Assembly: GCA_015680685.1 (NCBI GenBank)
Contig: MNCI01030336.1
Coordinates: forward strand, 354,094-418,093
Reading direction: 5' to 3'
DNA length: 64,000 nucleotides
Source: Gnetum montanum
Taxonomy: Eukaryota > Streptophyta > Gnetopsida > Gnetales > Gnetaceae
How positions within the stretch are numbered: position 1 is the first letter of the stretch; the number at the start of each line of letters is the position of its first letter. The translations under genes were made by a program, and so were the position numbers. Under the pieces are notes generated by a model that had not been told where the DNA came from, ran no database searches, and saw nothing but the letters and a program-made list of their open reading frames with translations. Positions 42,991 through 53,079 of this stretch are shown here, one piece after another.

Positions 42991-45900
42991 ATAATGCATA
43001 AACCAATGTAAATGATGAATTTCCTTCAGTATCCCTTTCTCAGTAATCATGTATGTTAAATTAAAATGCTTTGATCAATTTTTGGCTGTTTCTAGGAATT
43101 TCCCCCATTGCATTTTTTTGTTCTTGTTTGTTGGGGTGGATAGATGCACATCTGTTTGAATCTACAACCCTGAAAATGCAGTTTTAATGCTCTATTTATC
43201 ATTGATATACATAAAAGCATGTTCCTTTCTCTATTAAAAAAATGCAATAAAAAATTTCAACATAGTATGACCAAGTTTTTTGATCTAACCAATCAAAAAC
43301 ATGAGGAAACCATGTTTACCATAACAATATACTTTCCAAAGTGTTTGTTACCTTCACCCCCTTAATTTTATCAATTTCTAATTGGTTTGCAAACTCCCTC
43401 ATAAATCATTTAAATACAAGTGTGGATTAATGCATCTCTACAGCATCCACCTTGATTATGCTTATCTGAGTTGATTCTAGAATCAGCCGTCGGTATTTTT
43501 TCAAAAACAAGCAAAATCCAAAATCCAAAAGCTAGACCAATCAGATTGTACGGTTACTGAAACACTTGAAAGAAATTTTTTTCTTAGGTACCTGTTCTTG
43601 CTTTTCCAGATGAATATTACAGTTGTACATGACTTGCTCACAACATAGAAATGTATTATTAAATTGCTATGACAGAGTGCCAAGTATGAAAACTGATTTG
43701 CAAAGTGACTTAAGACATCACTAAGTTTGGGTTAAGTGTTTCTCGAATGATATAAAAATGGCATTGCATCATTTCCAACCTTGGCAATAAACAACAAAAT
43801 TAAGCCTGCTTCCATATTATATCAAGACTGAGAACCATAAATTACTGCTAATTTTCTCCACTTACAGAGTGCATGTACCCAAGGAAATGTACTGCACCAT
43901 TCTCAGAGAAATATATAAGAAGGTGTATGAATATGAACAATCGTACATCCATCATACATCTACATAAGTCAGTAAAACTGAAATTCTTTGAATTTTTATC
44001 CCGCAAAAATAATCACAGGCACACACAAAATTGCAACCATGAAATTTGTAATAAAGGAAATAATAGATGAATGAAACTACTTCGAAAATTGATGAATCCA
44101 AAAATTGAAAGGCCTATTTAAATTTGCTCAAATGTAGATATTCTTACGTTAGCCCTAAGAGAGTTCAAAAGCAACCCTACTTGTATCTGGAAAAACCCTA
44201 ATGCAACAATTAGACTTTCAAAACATTTGAAAAACATAAATGGATTTAAAAAATCCAACATCCAGACAGTTAAAAAAAATAAAACAAAACAAATACGCCA
44301 GGACTTGAAAACCTTTTTTGAAGAAAAAAAAAGCGGAAGGACCAAACATTAAATAAATACAAACAAGGTTCCTCATGACAAAAATATGAACTATAATGGA
44401 TAGAAATAAGCTCCTCAGATGTCTCTTCATATCTACACACCGCTTCTGAGTGTATACTCAAGATTCTGCAATTGGAACGATAATAGCAACAATAAATTTG
44501 TAAATGTTCCATCATCACAGGAGCTTTACCTCTGTGAAATGATTCAGCTAAAACCAAAAGCATAAATGCTTCCATAAACAACTTGTAATGAGATTAAAGA
44601 CGCATTTTCGGCTAACGAGGATGAAGGCAAGGCTAAATATTACCAGTGTAACAGTCGGCAAAAAAAACCCAAAAAACAAAAGAAATTAGATGCTGTTCAC
44701 GCTATAGATTCATTCTGATCATAAGGCAAATTCTTTAACCGACGATGCGACTTGCATACCATAGGGCGGATAATCTTCTTTAACGTATTTGAAGTAATGT
44801 ATTCACAGTTTAGGGTTTGGGATATTTAGAATATGGGAGCGTGGAAATGCAAAGGACATGATATGTATCTTGTAATCTACGGTTGCCCTAAACCGGAATG
44901 GGTCGGTAAATAATGTGATGGGAGAGGGAAGGAGGGTGTCAAGAATTGAAAATCGAAAGGGGAAATTTTTATTATGCCCATAAAATCACAAAGGATTTAT
45001 TGGACGGTTATAGAATCTTTATTTGAATAAATTAAAAAACATTGTTGATATAATGCCTAAGTGGATTTGAAAGAGAACACTCAGTAGGTAGCTTAGATAT
45101 ATATATGTATTTCTATGAATTGGCCAAGATGATTTTATAAATTAACATTACGTCATAGAAGCTTAGACGAGGTAACAAGATTAATAAAAGTGGAATCACT
45201 CATCCATCTTCTCTTTGTCTACCCATTTCCCAATTTCATCATACTTTTTCTATCTAATTTTGTTCTTTTGATGTTTGTTTGGGGTGTTGGTACATTGTAG
45301 CAACATCTAAAGCTTCGTGCTTTCGATCGAATGATTATTTCTCATGATCTTGTCGCAATTGTTCTTCTACATATGCAATTTCTAACATAAATGTAGGTAG
45401 ATGGATTTCCAATGTGCTACAACAGTTAATAATGTTATGAAACATGAATAAATTATTCAATAAAAATATATACAAATTTAGTATGGGTAGACAATAAGAA
45501 CCTGCATTTTTTGTTAATTATTGGAATTATTATTATCAATATAGTCGATCATTTCAGAGGATGAATTTCCAGGTGGTGAAAAAAAATTAGAAACAGATAC
45601 AATTTAAAAAAGGTTTGTAAAGTATGTAAATAACATGATAAAATTTAGCAACATTAAAGTGAGAAATGTAAAATGCAAAAATTTCATTGTTTTGAAATAT
45701 TAAAAATGCACAAATCATTATCCTATCATACTCCTAAATCTAGTTGAATCTGTTGTCATTCTTGTTGACGTCATTTTGATTCTTGTTTCTGAAATCATCT
45801 TCTCTCCTCTATGCTCATTGATTCTAAATTTGTACTCTTTGTGATTTGTGGTCATCCTCAGCCTTGCTCACGTACACACCTACAAACACTACCACAACCT

Positions 45901-46020
45901 CATTATCTATTGTAATAGATAATTGCTATAAATGATCTTGAACAAACTATTTTACAGCTTCGTAATTGGGACTAATAGTAACATAATCATGTCGTTAGAA
46001 TTTACAAATACTTTGATTTA
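42991..46020. other. AT-rich sequence with possible remains of a host transcription unit (minus strand)
   Basis: No complete gene was found. On the minus strand near 44830-44810 a telo-box (AAACCCTAA type) is followed by short open pieces such as EDYPPYGMQVASSVKEFAL (about 44770-44710). A CACTCTG-GTAAGT-like donor lies near 43870. These suggest a 5' region with introns, but no product can be named. Further telo-boxes lie near 44185. The rest is AT-rich without ORFs above 105 codons. Confidence 0.3.
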
Positions 46021-46079
46021 AGAGGTTGAATATTTTATTATTTTGAAATAAAAAAACTCTACTCCTATTCCAAATGACT

Positions 46080-46290
46080 ATCATTCGAAGTGGCATACCT
46101 TCAAAAAGCCTATTGTTTAAGATCATTCCAAGTGGCATACCTCCAAAAAACTTGCTAGTTGAATATTTTAGTGTTTTGAAAAAAAAATCTCTACTCTTGT
46201 TTTTCTATTGTTCCAAGTGGTATACCTCCAAAAAGCCTATTGTTTAAGATTGTTCCAAGTGGCATACCTGTAAAGAACTTGCTTTTTAAG
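46080..46290. repeat. 42-bp repeat cluster (two dimers, four units)
   Basis: Units at 46080-46121, 46122-46163, 46207-46248 and 46249-46290 share CCAAGTGGCATACCTCCAAA. Units 1 and 3 end in CCTATTGTTTAAG, units 2 and 4 in CTTGC..., so an 84-bp dimer plus about 45 bp of upstream flank was duplicated. On the minus strand each unit reads like L-N-N-R-L-F-G-G-I-P-L-G-T-I, a resemblance to plant leucine-rich repeats, but the 14-codon period is too short for that family. Confidence 0.75.
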
Positions 46291-46991
46291 TTTTGCTAAG
46301 AAGTTGAGAATGCTTATGGAGATCAATTGCATAGAATTTTATCTTTTGGAGTTGCTACTGTCACTTAGATATATTTGTAGAGAAATTATGTTATATAGAG
46401 GAAGAAGGCGCAGAAATGTAGATAATTGCGGTAATTTGAAGTTTGAAATTAGTGTAAGGAATATAAATAAAAAGTAAATTAGATTTTTCAATTTTCCATT
46501 ATGAATTTAAAGATGTACTGGCTAGATGTATTGATCTTCATCTTTAATGTTTTGTTTCCATTATTGAATAACGTATAGTCATTTTGATTTTGGTTTTCAA
46601 TATGAATATTAATTCTCAATGAATCAATTTGAGATTTTATTAATTTGTAAAATATATAAGATTCTCTCAACCAAATAATAGATATATATTATAAATATAT
46701 AGCTAAACTAATGTTAAATTGACTATAAATGACCTATCTCAACAAACAATTTGATTCCTTAAACAAGTAGGAATGGCCAAGCATAGATACTTTTAAGTAC
46801 TACATAACAAACCTCTTCTACTAGAATGTAAATAAAAATGATTCTTTTTTATGTATTGAAGTAAACTTTAGCCAAGGCTTTTTCTTTGATATTTTTTTGA
46901 AAGAGCCTTTTGTTTAAAGGCAAAACCTCCATCATAGTATTCCATGACTAACACTATAATTTAACTTGATGCAACCATCCATTTTCTTATG
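46291..46991. other. AT-rich sequence, nothing recognised
   Basis: No ORF above about 60 codons and no element end until the B4 LTR begins at 46992. Confidence 0.5.
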
Positions 46992-47912
46992 TGATGAAGT
47001 GTCAAAAGTCAATGTGTCAACTGGGCCACGTATACGGGGCTGCGTCGATGTGGGCCCGTCGACATAGCCACCCTGCATCGATGTAGCCCCGTTTACGTAG
47101 CCACCTTTCCCAGATCTATAAATATGAGGGCCTTCCATCTCATTTAGGCATCGTTTTGAGTAGTAGTAGCGAAGCTCTTGCAGTTTGTCCTTGCAAGAGA
47201 TAGAATATTCTCTAAGTGCCCACAGCAGGTGTAAGAAAAGTGATTGGATCTTTATTCGAGCGGTGATGTATCTGAGCCCATTGGCATGATGGCAATAAAG
47301 ATGAACTGTTCAAGCATACCTTGCAGCATTTGGACTTAGTTATTTCATGCATTTAATAGTTTAATATGTTTATGCTTTATTAATTACTTGTTTATGCTTT
47401 ATTAGTTACTTGTTGATTATTTAAGTTTTAATTATTATAATTTCAATCATTATTGTTCATTCATACTTCGTTAAAGGCATAAGTACGACCATCTCGAACG
47501 TAATCCAAACGCTTGGTAAGCCCAGTGACGCTTAATGTCTGGTGACCCGGAAGTGTTAGGAGATGCTCAGAACGTGCTCGGAAGATGGGACCGGATACTT
47601 ATGTTAGGAATAGTTAAGATTTAGATTAAGATAATTTTAGATTAATTAATATTCTATCCTTATTTTCCAAAATGATTAGTCGCCAAAAAGATAATTAAAA
47701 AGATATAAAAATCATTAGCCTTAGTGTCACTTAACCAACATAACCGAACTTCACAAGTGAGATTAGGATGACAACGACTGTTCTAACCCAAGGTTTCACT
47801 GGTTAGAAGTCTGGTGTATGTTAAGTGCTTACAGTCTACGGAATTCGACTAAGTCGCGCGTGAACGCTCGTGATTCGTATGGTTGGGCGTAGGGATACCT
47901 AGCTGCTCATCA
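46992..47912 (+). mobile_element. 5' LTR of B4 (921 bp)
   Basis: TGATGAAGTG...GCTCATCA. U3 (47010-47110) has alternating TCGATG/CGTCGACATAGCC/CATCGATGTAGCCCC modules. The TATA box TATAAATA is at 47117-47124, AATAAA at 47294-47299. The start matches that of B1. Confidence 0.9.
47117..47124 (+). promoter_or_regulatory. TATA box of B4 5' LTR
   Basis: TATAAATA directly after the CATCGATG modules, in the same context as in family A LTRs. Confidence 0.75.
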
Positions 47913-47932
47913 TTGGCACCATTGCCGAGGAC
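47913..47932 (+). promoter_or_regulatory. Primer binding site of B4
   Basis: TTGGCACCATTGCCGAGGAC abuts the LTR; an Asp-tRNA-type site, close to consensus. Confidence 0.85.
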
Positions 47933-48057
47933 TATTAGTCTTACATGCATCATCTGACCTTAGTGAAATTATCATTTAAGTCGTTGGAATGGACCTAGGG
48001 TAGAAATATTTATGCACACTAGGAAAATTCAAGTAAATAGTAAGGTACACCGATTAT

Positions 48058-49320
48058 ATGGACCATCTAACGTCTAACATGTCTTCTCACAGGAGAGATG
48101 CATTCGAACCATCGGTGCCGCAAGAATGTCGGGTGGTGTACAAACATCCCGATGAATATGTCCCTGATTTCACATTCATCCTACATCAAGATGAACATCT
48201 TCGATGGCGGGACATGGAGGGTAGCATCGTGCTACCGCCCGACCGAGTAGCTCCTGCAATGCTATATTACAATCTGGGCAGATTGGGCATCTAGGACCGA
48301 GTGGCGGAGTATGTCATGGAGGACCATGACTATCGGGACTATCGTCCTATGGAGGCTCAACGAACAAGAGATCAGTAGCATGCGAAGAGATATGAACAGT
48401 AGAAGGGGAAGCAATTCACCAACTCCTTATCCTTGCAAGGGCTGCAAGACGATGGGGATCCCGTATTTCATGATATTCATTCAACCGAACTTCCCCTGGG
48501 GCCGCAGTTCCTCCAGTCGATCATTCAGAACAAACCTCTAAGTGACCACGATCCTCAAGGGGATGGATGGTCATGTAGCAAAGCTGGGGGAGATGACTAC
48601 GACCGCCACTAGGGTAGATGGGAAGATCGTTGTCGGAGCGGTGGTGATGCCTCTCCTTCTTCTCCATCCTTCCCCTCTCTTGCACCTTCATCCAGCTCAG
48701 GCTTTGAGCGTAACAGGGGAAGGCTGGAGAGAAAGGACGATGGTAAACAGGTTCAAAAGGGGCAATGTGAGGGAGCACGTGACCAATCGCATGGCCCTCG
48801 CCAGCATGAAAGATGGGGTAGTAGAAATCATCACAGATGTCATAGTCCCCAACAGAACTATGATTCAGACGAGCCATTATTAGCTACTCGGAGCATGCTC
48901 CAAATTGCAGAGGCAATTCACATTCCAAGTAGGCACATGAAGGATAGTCGAATCAAGCGTGTTGACATGAACAACATCCCCAGGTTTGAAGGGGAATACA
49001 ATTGTGATCCGTAGACCCACCTACAAGCGTTCCATGACGCCTGCACCCTGCAAAATATTGATAATGACTGGCAATGGTTGAAGCTGTTCCCTCGCACACT
49101 CATCAAAGAAGTTGAAAGTTGGTACCGGTCCTTGGAGCCGGAATCAATCAGAAGATGGAGTACGATGCTTGAAATCTTTAATGACAAATATCAAATGTAC
49201 TCTAGAGTGGCGAATCTAAGATGGCAAATCCAAGGTTGGAAACAAGGAAATCATGAACCCTTGGATGCTGCCATGAGCAAGTATTACTCACTGTTGCATC
49301 GGTGCCCTGGTCATGGTTAA
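48058..49320 (+). pseudogene. Gag of B4, part 1 (before A3)
   Basis: The likely start is the second ATG (48079), giving MSSHRR as in other copies; an upstream in-frame ATG is at 48058. N-terminal block HPDEYVPDF, LHQDEHLRW, MEGSIVLPPDR, then a stop at the LGI position. The linker is frameshifted. The gag core resumes at about 48890 (SRIKRVDMNNIPRFEGEY) through LFPRTL, WYRSLEPESIRRW, MLEIFNDKY and the SLLHRCPGHG block at 49319. There A3 begins; the core continues at 56748. Confidence 0.85.
49316..49320. repeat. Target duplication of A3, left copy
   Basis: GTTAA here against GTTAC at 56743-56747. The gag frame needs GTTAC (Gly-Tyr) at this point, so the left copy has changed by one base. Confidence 0.8.
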
Positions 49321-50316
49321 TAATGAGTGGCGAGGTATCCCTACACTCAACCATAAGAAACGAGCGTAGCACACGTGATTCGGTCGAACTCCGCAAACTA
49401 AGTGCCTACACGCCCCATGGAACACTTGGGGTTAATCATTTGTTGTCTTCCCAGACTTGTAGTTGTCACGGTGCATGGTTAAGTAAGTTCGAGGTATATG
49501 ATTTTTATAGTCTTTTATGTTTTATCTCCTATGCTATCGAGGTGAAGGGTTGGAGAAACTAACTAACTCTAACTAATGAACTAAGTCTAAATTACCTAGT
49601 GTCAGCATCCGTTCCCACTTACCATACACACCTTGAATCGATGCAACCGCGGCTACCAAATGCTAATCATTGTTAGGATCACCACGCATAATGCACGTGC
49701 TCGAAGTGGTCGTACTGAGGCACTTAATTAGGAGGAAAGGGTTGAGAGAATCTAATATAGCCTAAGTGCGATGAGCAGCCGATTCCTTGACTAACCGTAC
49801 ACATCTTGGTGCACGACTACCACTGGGATTACCAAGCGCAGATCTTGGATATGCCACTGGGTTACTAAGTAGTCACACTTAGATGCTCGTAATCAAGTCG
49901 TACTCATATGATGTTGTGATGAGCAGCTGATTCCTTGATTATCCATACACATCCTTAGATGCTCGTAATCAAGTCGTTCTCATTTTGCATTCTAGGAGTT
50001 TAAGGGTGAGAGAGAGAAAGCAATAAATAACATTAAAATAAAATCCTATTCCATGCACTACAAGGTTTATCTAGGAAGTTTGCCTTTATTGTCGTACACA
50101 ACTTGTGTTCAGGTACAATGTTGCTCAAATAAAGATCCGTTCACTTTAGGACTCCTACTGCAGGCACATGGAAAATATTCTATCTCTGGAGTGATCAAAC
50201 TGCCAGAGTTTTCCTACTTCTAACTCAGGATGAGGAAACAAGGGAAAGCCACCTCTTATTTATAGACTTGGTGGCGGATAGCGATATCGTGGCCTATGCA
50301 ATATCGCGTCTCATCA
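49321..50316 (-). mobile_element. 3' LTR of A3 (996 bp)
   Basis: Only two palindromic units remain (50281, 50298; spacing 17). The middle carries an expanded GATGAGCAGC-GATTCCTTGA repeat block with an extra CTTGGTGCACGACTACC-type insertion (about 49768-49900), shared with the 5' LTR of the same element, so it predates insertion. Confidence 0.9.
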
Positions 50317-50507
50317 TACCTCCATGACTGAATGAAAACTCATCCTCGAGTTCCTTACAAAATATTGGGAAGGTATGGGATTATTGAGGGGAATGGAACT
50401 AATGGGATGACATGTGAATGGATCATCATTACAAGACTCAACAACTGGTGTTCATGACAACAAGGGTGAACACCTTATTACATTGACATCAGGCCTCATT
50501 TGGTAGC

Positions 50508-50555
50508 TGAGAGAAAAGAGAAGAGAGAAGAGGAGAGAAGAAGAGAGAAGAAGTC
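50508..50555. repeat. GA-rich simple repeat (A3)
   Basis: A run of AGAGAGAAGA-type units in the 3' region, expanded relative to A1 (13203-13222) and A2 (39241-39255). Confidence 0.8.
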
Positions 50556-50697
50556 TTGCTACTGCCAACGCCAAGATTGCGCCTTTCATTGTCCATCCAT
50601 AAGCACGTCATCGATCTTGCTCCTTGCATAGCTGCTGTAGCGCTACTTCATTCCATGTGTTCCCTCCAGATTCGGTCCGTTATTGCATGATTGCCAT
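50540..50697 (-). pseudogene. Third-ORF remnant of A3
   Basis: ATG at 50697-50695, same frame as A1 and A2 but with early stops. The acceptor reads GCAT instead of GCAG, so the splice site is lost in this copy. The donor-like GAG-GTTCGC is kept at 50928. Confidence 0.45.
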
Positions 50698-51623
50698 ATG
50701 CACATACAACACAATCTTATATTAGCAAAGGGTAAATGAATCATCATGTAATTGATACCTTGCTTCGGTGTAAGTTCATTGGCTAGGTTGTGGTATGGCT
50801 GATATGGATCGGGAGATGTATTAATGATGACTACCGAAGGTGTAGGGGTTAGGAAGAAAATCAAAAAATTCGGGGCTAGGAGAAAATCAAAAAAATCGAG
50901 CCCCGTACCTCCATGACTAATCGCGAACCTCCGGTAGCGTTAGAATGGAGAAAGGAAAGGAGTAAGAAAGATAGATAAAAAGGAACAACTATAACATCGA
51001 GGAATTGGATGTTAAGATGGTAATGAAAAAAATAAAATTAATTGCAAAAATGTTAGGGAAAAGAAGTTAACTAGTGCACCAAATAGGAATGTCAGTGGGT
51101 CCTCCCCAAAGTAGGCTCATGCCCTTTAATGCCCTGACAAACCCACATTCAAAGAGTTCATAGGCTCTGAGAATGTCATTTCTTAACCGCAAGAATTTAC
51201 CAAAAAGAAAACAATGCATCAACCAAAATATATACACTAATGATACAACCAGTAATGAGGTGAATAATGGAGAGAAGGATGGAGAGAATAGAATGGAAAG
51301 GAATCTCAAGAACAAGGTGGTGTACAACCCCTTGTGTAGTTCATGATTAATGTGACTTAGAAAATCCCATTCCAAGTCCGGCCTCAAACCAACCACATCC
51401 AGTGACTTCGCATCAATGCATTTGGCTAAACCATCCGCTTGGATAACAAGGATGCCTTCCCCAAGAGTCACCACCATTATGACAAAACAAAGGAGAGAAT
51501 GGGAAGCGAGAAGGGCCTTAGTTAGAGAGAACACTTTTGGTTCCATAACCAGTGCTTGTAGCCCAAGTTTATTTTGTCTAATGGGTGTGCTTTGAATTCT
51601 CACTTAGTTTAGTTTTTTTTTGT
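50698..51623 (-). other. Family A 3' non-coding region (A3)
   Basis: Homologous to A1 13366-14290. A 178-codon minus-strand open frame at 51603-51067 lies here, but A1 does not keep it open, so I treat it as chance. Confidence 0.6.
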
Positions 51624-51919
51624 NNNNNNNNNNNNNNNNNNNNNNNNNNNNNNNNNNNNNNNNNNNNNNNNNNNNNNNNNNNNNNNNNNNNNNNNNNNNN
51701 NNNNNNNNNNNNNNNNNNNNNNNNNNNNNNNNNNNNNNNNNNNNNNNNNNNNNNNNNNNNNNNNNNNNNNNNNNNNNNNNNNNNNNNNNNNNNNNNNNNN
51801 NNNNNNNNNNNNNNNNNNNNNNNNNNNNNNNNNNNNNNNNNNNNNNNNNNNNNNNNNNNNNNNNNNNNNNNNNNNNNNNNNNNNNNNNNNNNNNNNNNNN
51901 NNNNNNNNNNNNNNNNNNN
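51624..51919. other. Assembly gap (296 N)
   Basis: The gap begins after a poly-T tract and ends at an ACACACATATA tract. A1 (14295-14755) shows what is expected there. Confidence 1.
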
Positions 51920-51939
51920 ACACACATATAGAAAAAATA

Positions 51940-52200
51940 AAAAAGTATAATGATGTTGTAAAACAAAAATAAGAAAAGTTAAAGAAATTTGTAAAACAAA
52001 AACAAGAAAAGTTAAAAAAATTTGTAAAACAAAAATGTGTAAGACAAAAATGTGTAAAACAAAAATGTGTAAGACAAAAAACTTGTAAAACAAAAATGTT
52101 GTAAAACAAAAATACGTAAAACAAAAACTTGTGAAACAAAAACGTGTAAAACAAAAACGTTGTAAAACAAAAACATTGTAAAAAAAAACTTAAAAGAACT
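51940..52200 (-). repeat. AT-rich minisatellite (A3), longest copy
   Basis: About 15 copies of TGTAAAACAAAAAYG with small variations. Its translation is a Phe/Leu/Cys-rich artefact. Confidence 0.85.
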
Positions 52201-52410
52201 GAGGGCCTCATATGGTTAACATAGGTGGCCATCTCCCCCATGACTGAGTGGAAAGGGAGAGATCCGAAATAATGAGTGCCTATTTGAATTTCTTAGAAAT
52301 GTCCAACTTCTCCCAATTGATGATCTTAGATTAAGGGGTGAAAGTTGGCGACGCTCATATTCCAATGTGTCTATGCCTTCATTGTTGGCATGGGTTAGTG
52401 CCTCAGTTCG

Positions 52411-53043
52411 TTACATGCATATTTGGTTGCTCCTTCTAGTAGCTGTCAACCATGGGGTATCTTCTACTAGTTGTGTGGTTGCTACATACAGGAATTTTTG
52501 TTTCAAAGTTTCAAGGGCACACCTGCTGCATGAAGGCATTTTCTCCATGTCATCACCTAATGAATTACTGTATGTGATGCATGGAACTTTCCTCTTCTCA
52601 GTCTTTCCATAAATATTTATCTTAGAGATTTCCAAGAAAAGATCACGGATCCTAAGGCATGCGTCTACTGTATTAAGCCATGCCTTTCCCATTGTAATTG
52701 GGAAGTCCCCTTCATTGTTGTTGACTTCAATCACTAGGAAATCAACTGGGTAAGACCAATCACACACAGTGGTAATGATGTCCTCCACTAATCCCAAGGG
52801 AATGGTGATGGACTGGTCTACCAACTCTAATTGAATGTTGCTCTTCTTAAGTTGGGGTAGGTTACAGGCTTGATACATCTCTTGTGAAATTAAGTTGACT
52901 CCGGAACCTGAGTTAAGAAGAGCCCTATGTGGTTCATTTCTGGCGACTTGAAGGTAGATTAAGGGACTTCTAGGATCAGTTAGTTTCCTAGGAAGGTGGC
53001 CTACCTTGATCCATTCGGTTATGGTATGCGTCAACATAATCAT
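52411..53043 (-). pseudogene. Aspartic protease of A3, 210 codons uninterrupted
   Basis: The clean frame includes ALLNSGSGVNLIS (Asp to Asn at the active site), LVEDIITTVC and ITMGKAWLNTVDA. It ends after N-Q-I-C-M at the same point as A1. The long open frame with a lost catalytic residue shows that openness alone does not mean function. Confidence 0.85.
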
Positions 53044-53079
53044 ATGTGTTAAGCTCTATTGGACTGAAGGGTGCTCCGA

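Noticed and set aside
51067-51603. 178-codon minus-strand open frame in A3
   Set aside because: The homologous region of A1 is not open and no domain is visible; likely chance in the 3' non-coding region.
51578-52241. 210-codon F/L/C/H-rich frame near 52241-51609, looking like a membrane protein
   Set aside because: The hydrophobic part is a translation of the T-rich minisatellite and the rest is gap. The same look appears at 37578-37814 and 821-1093.
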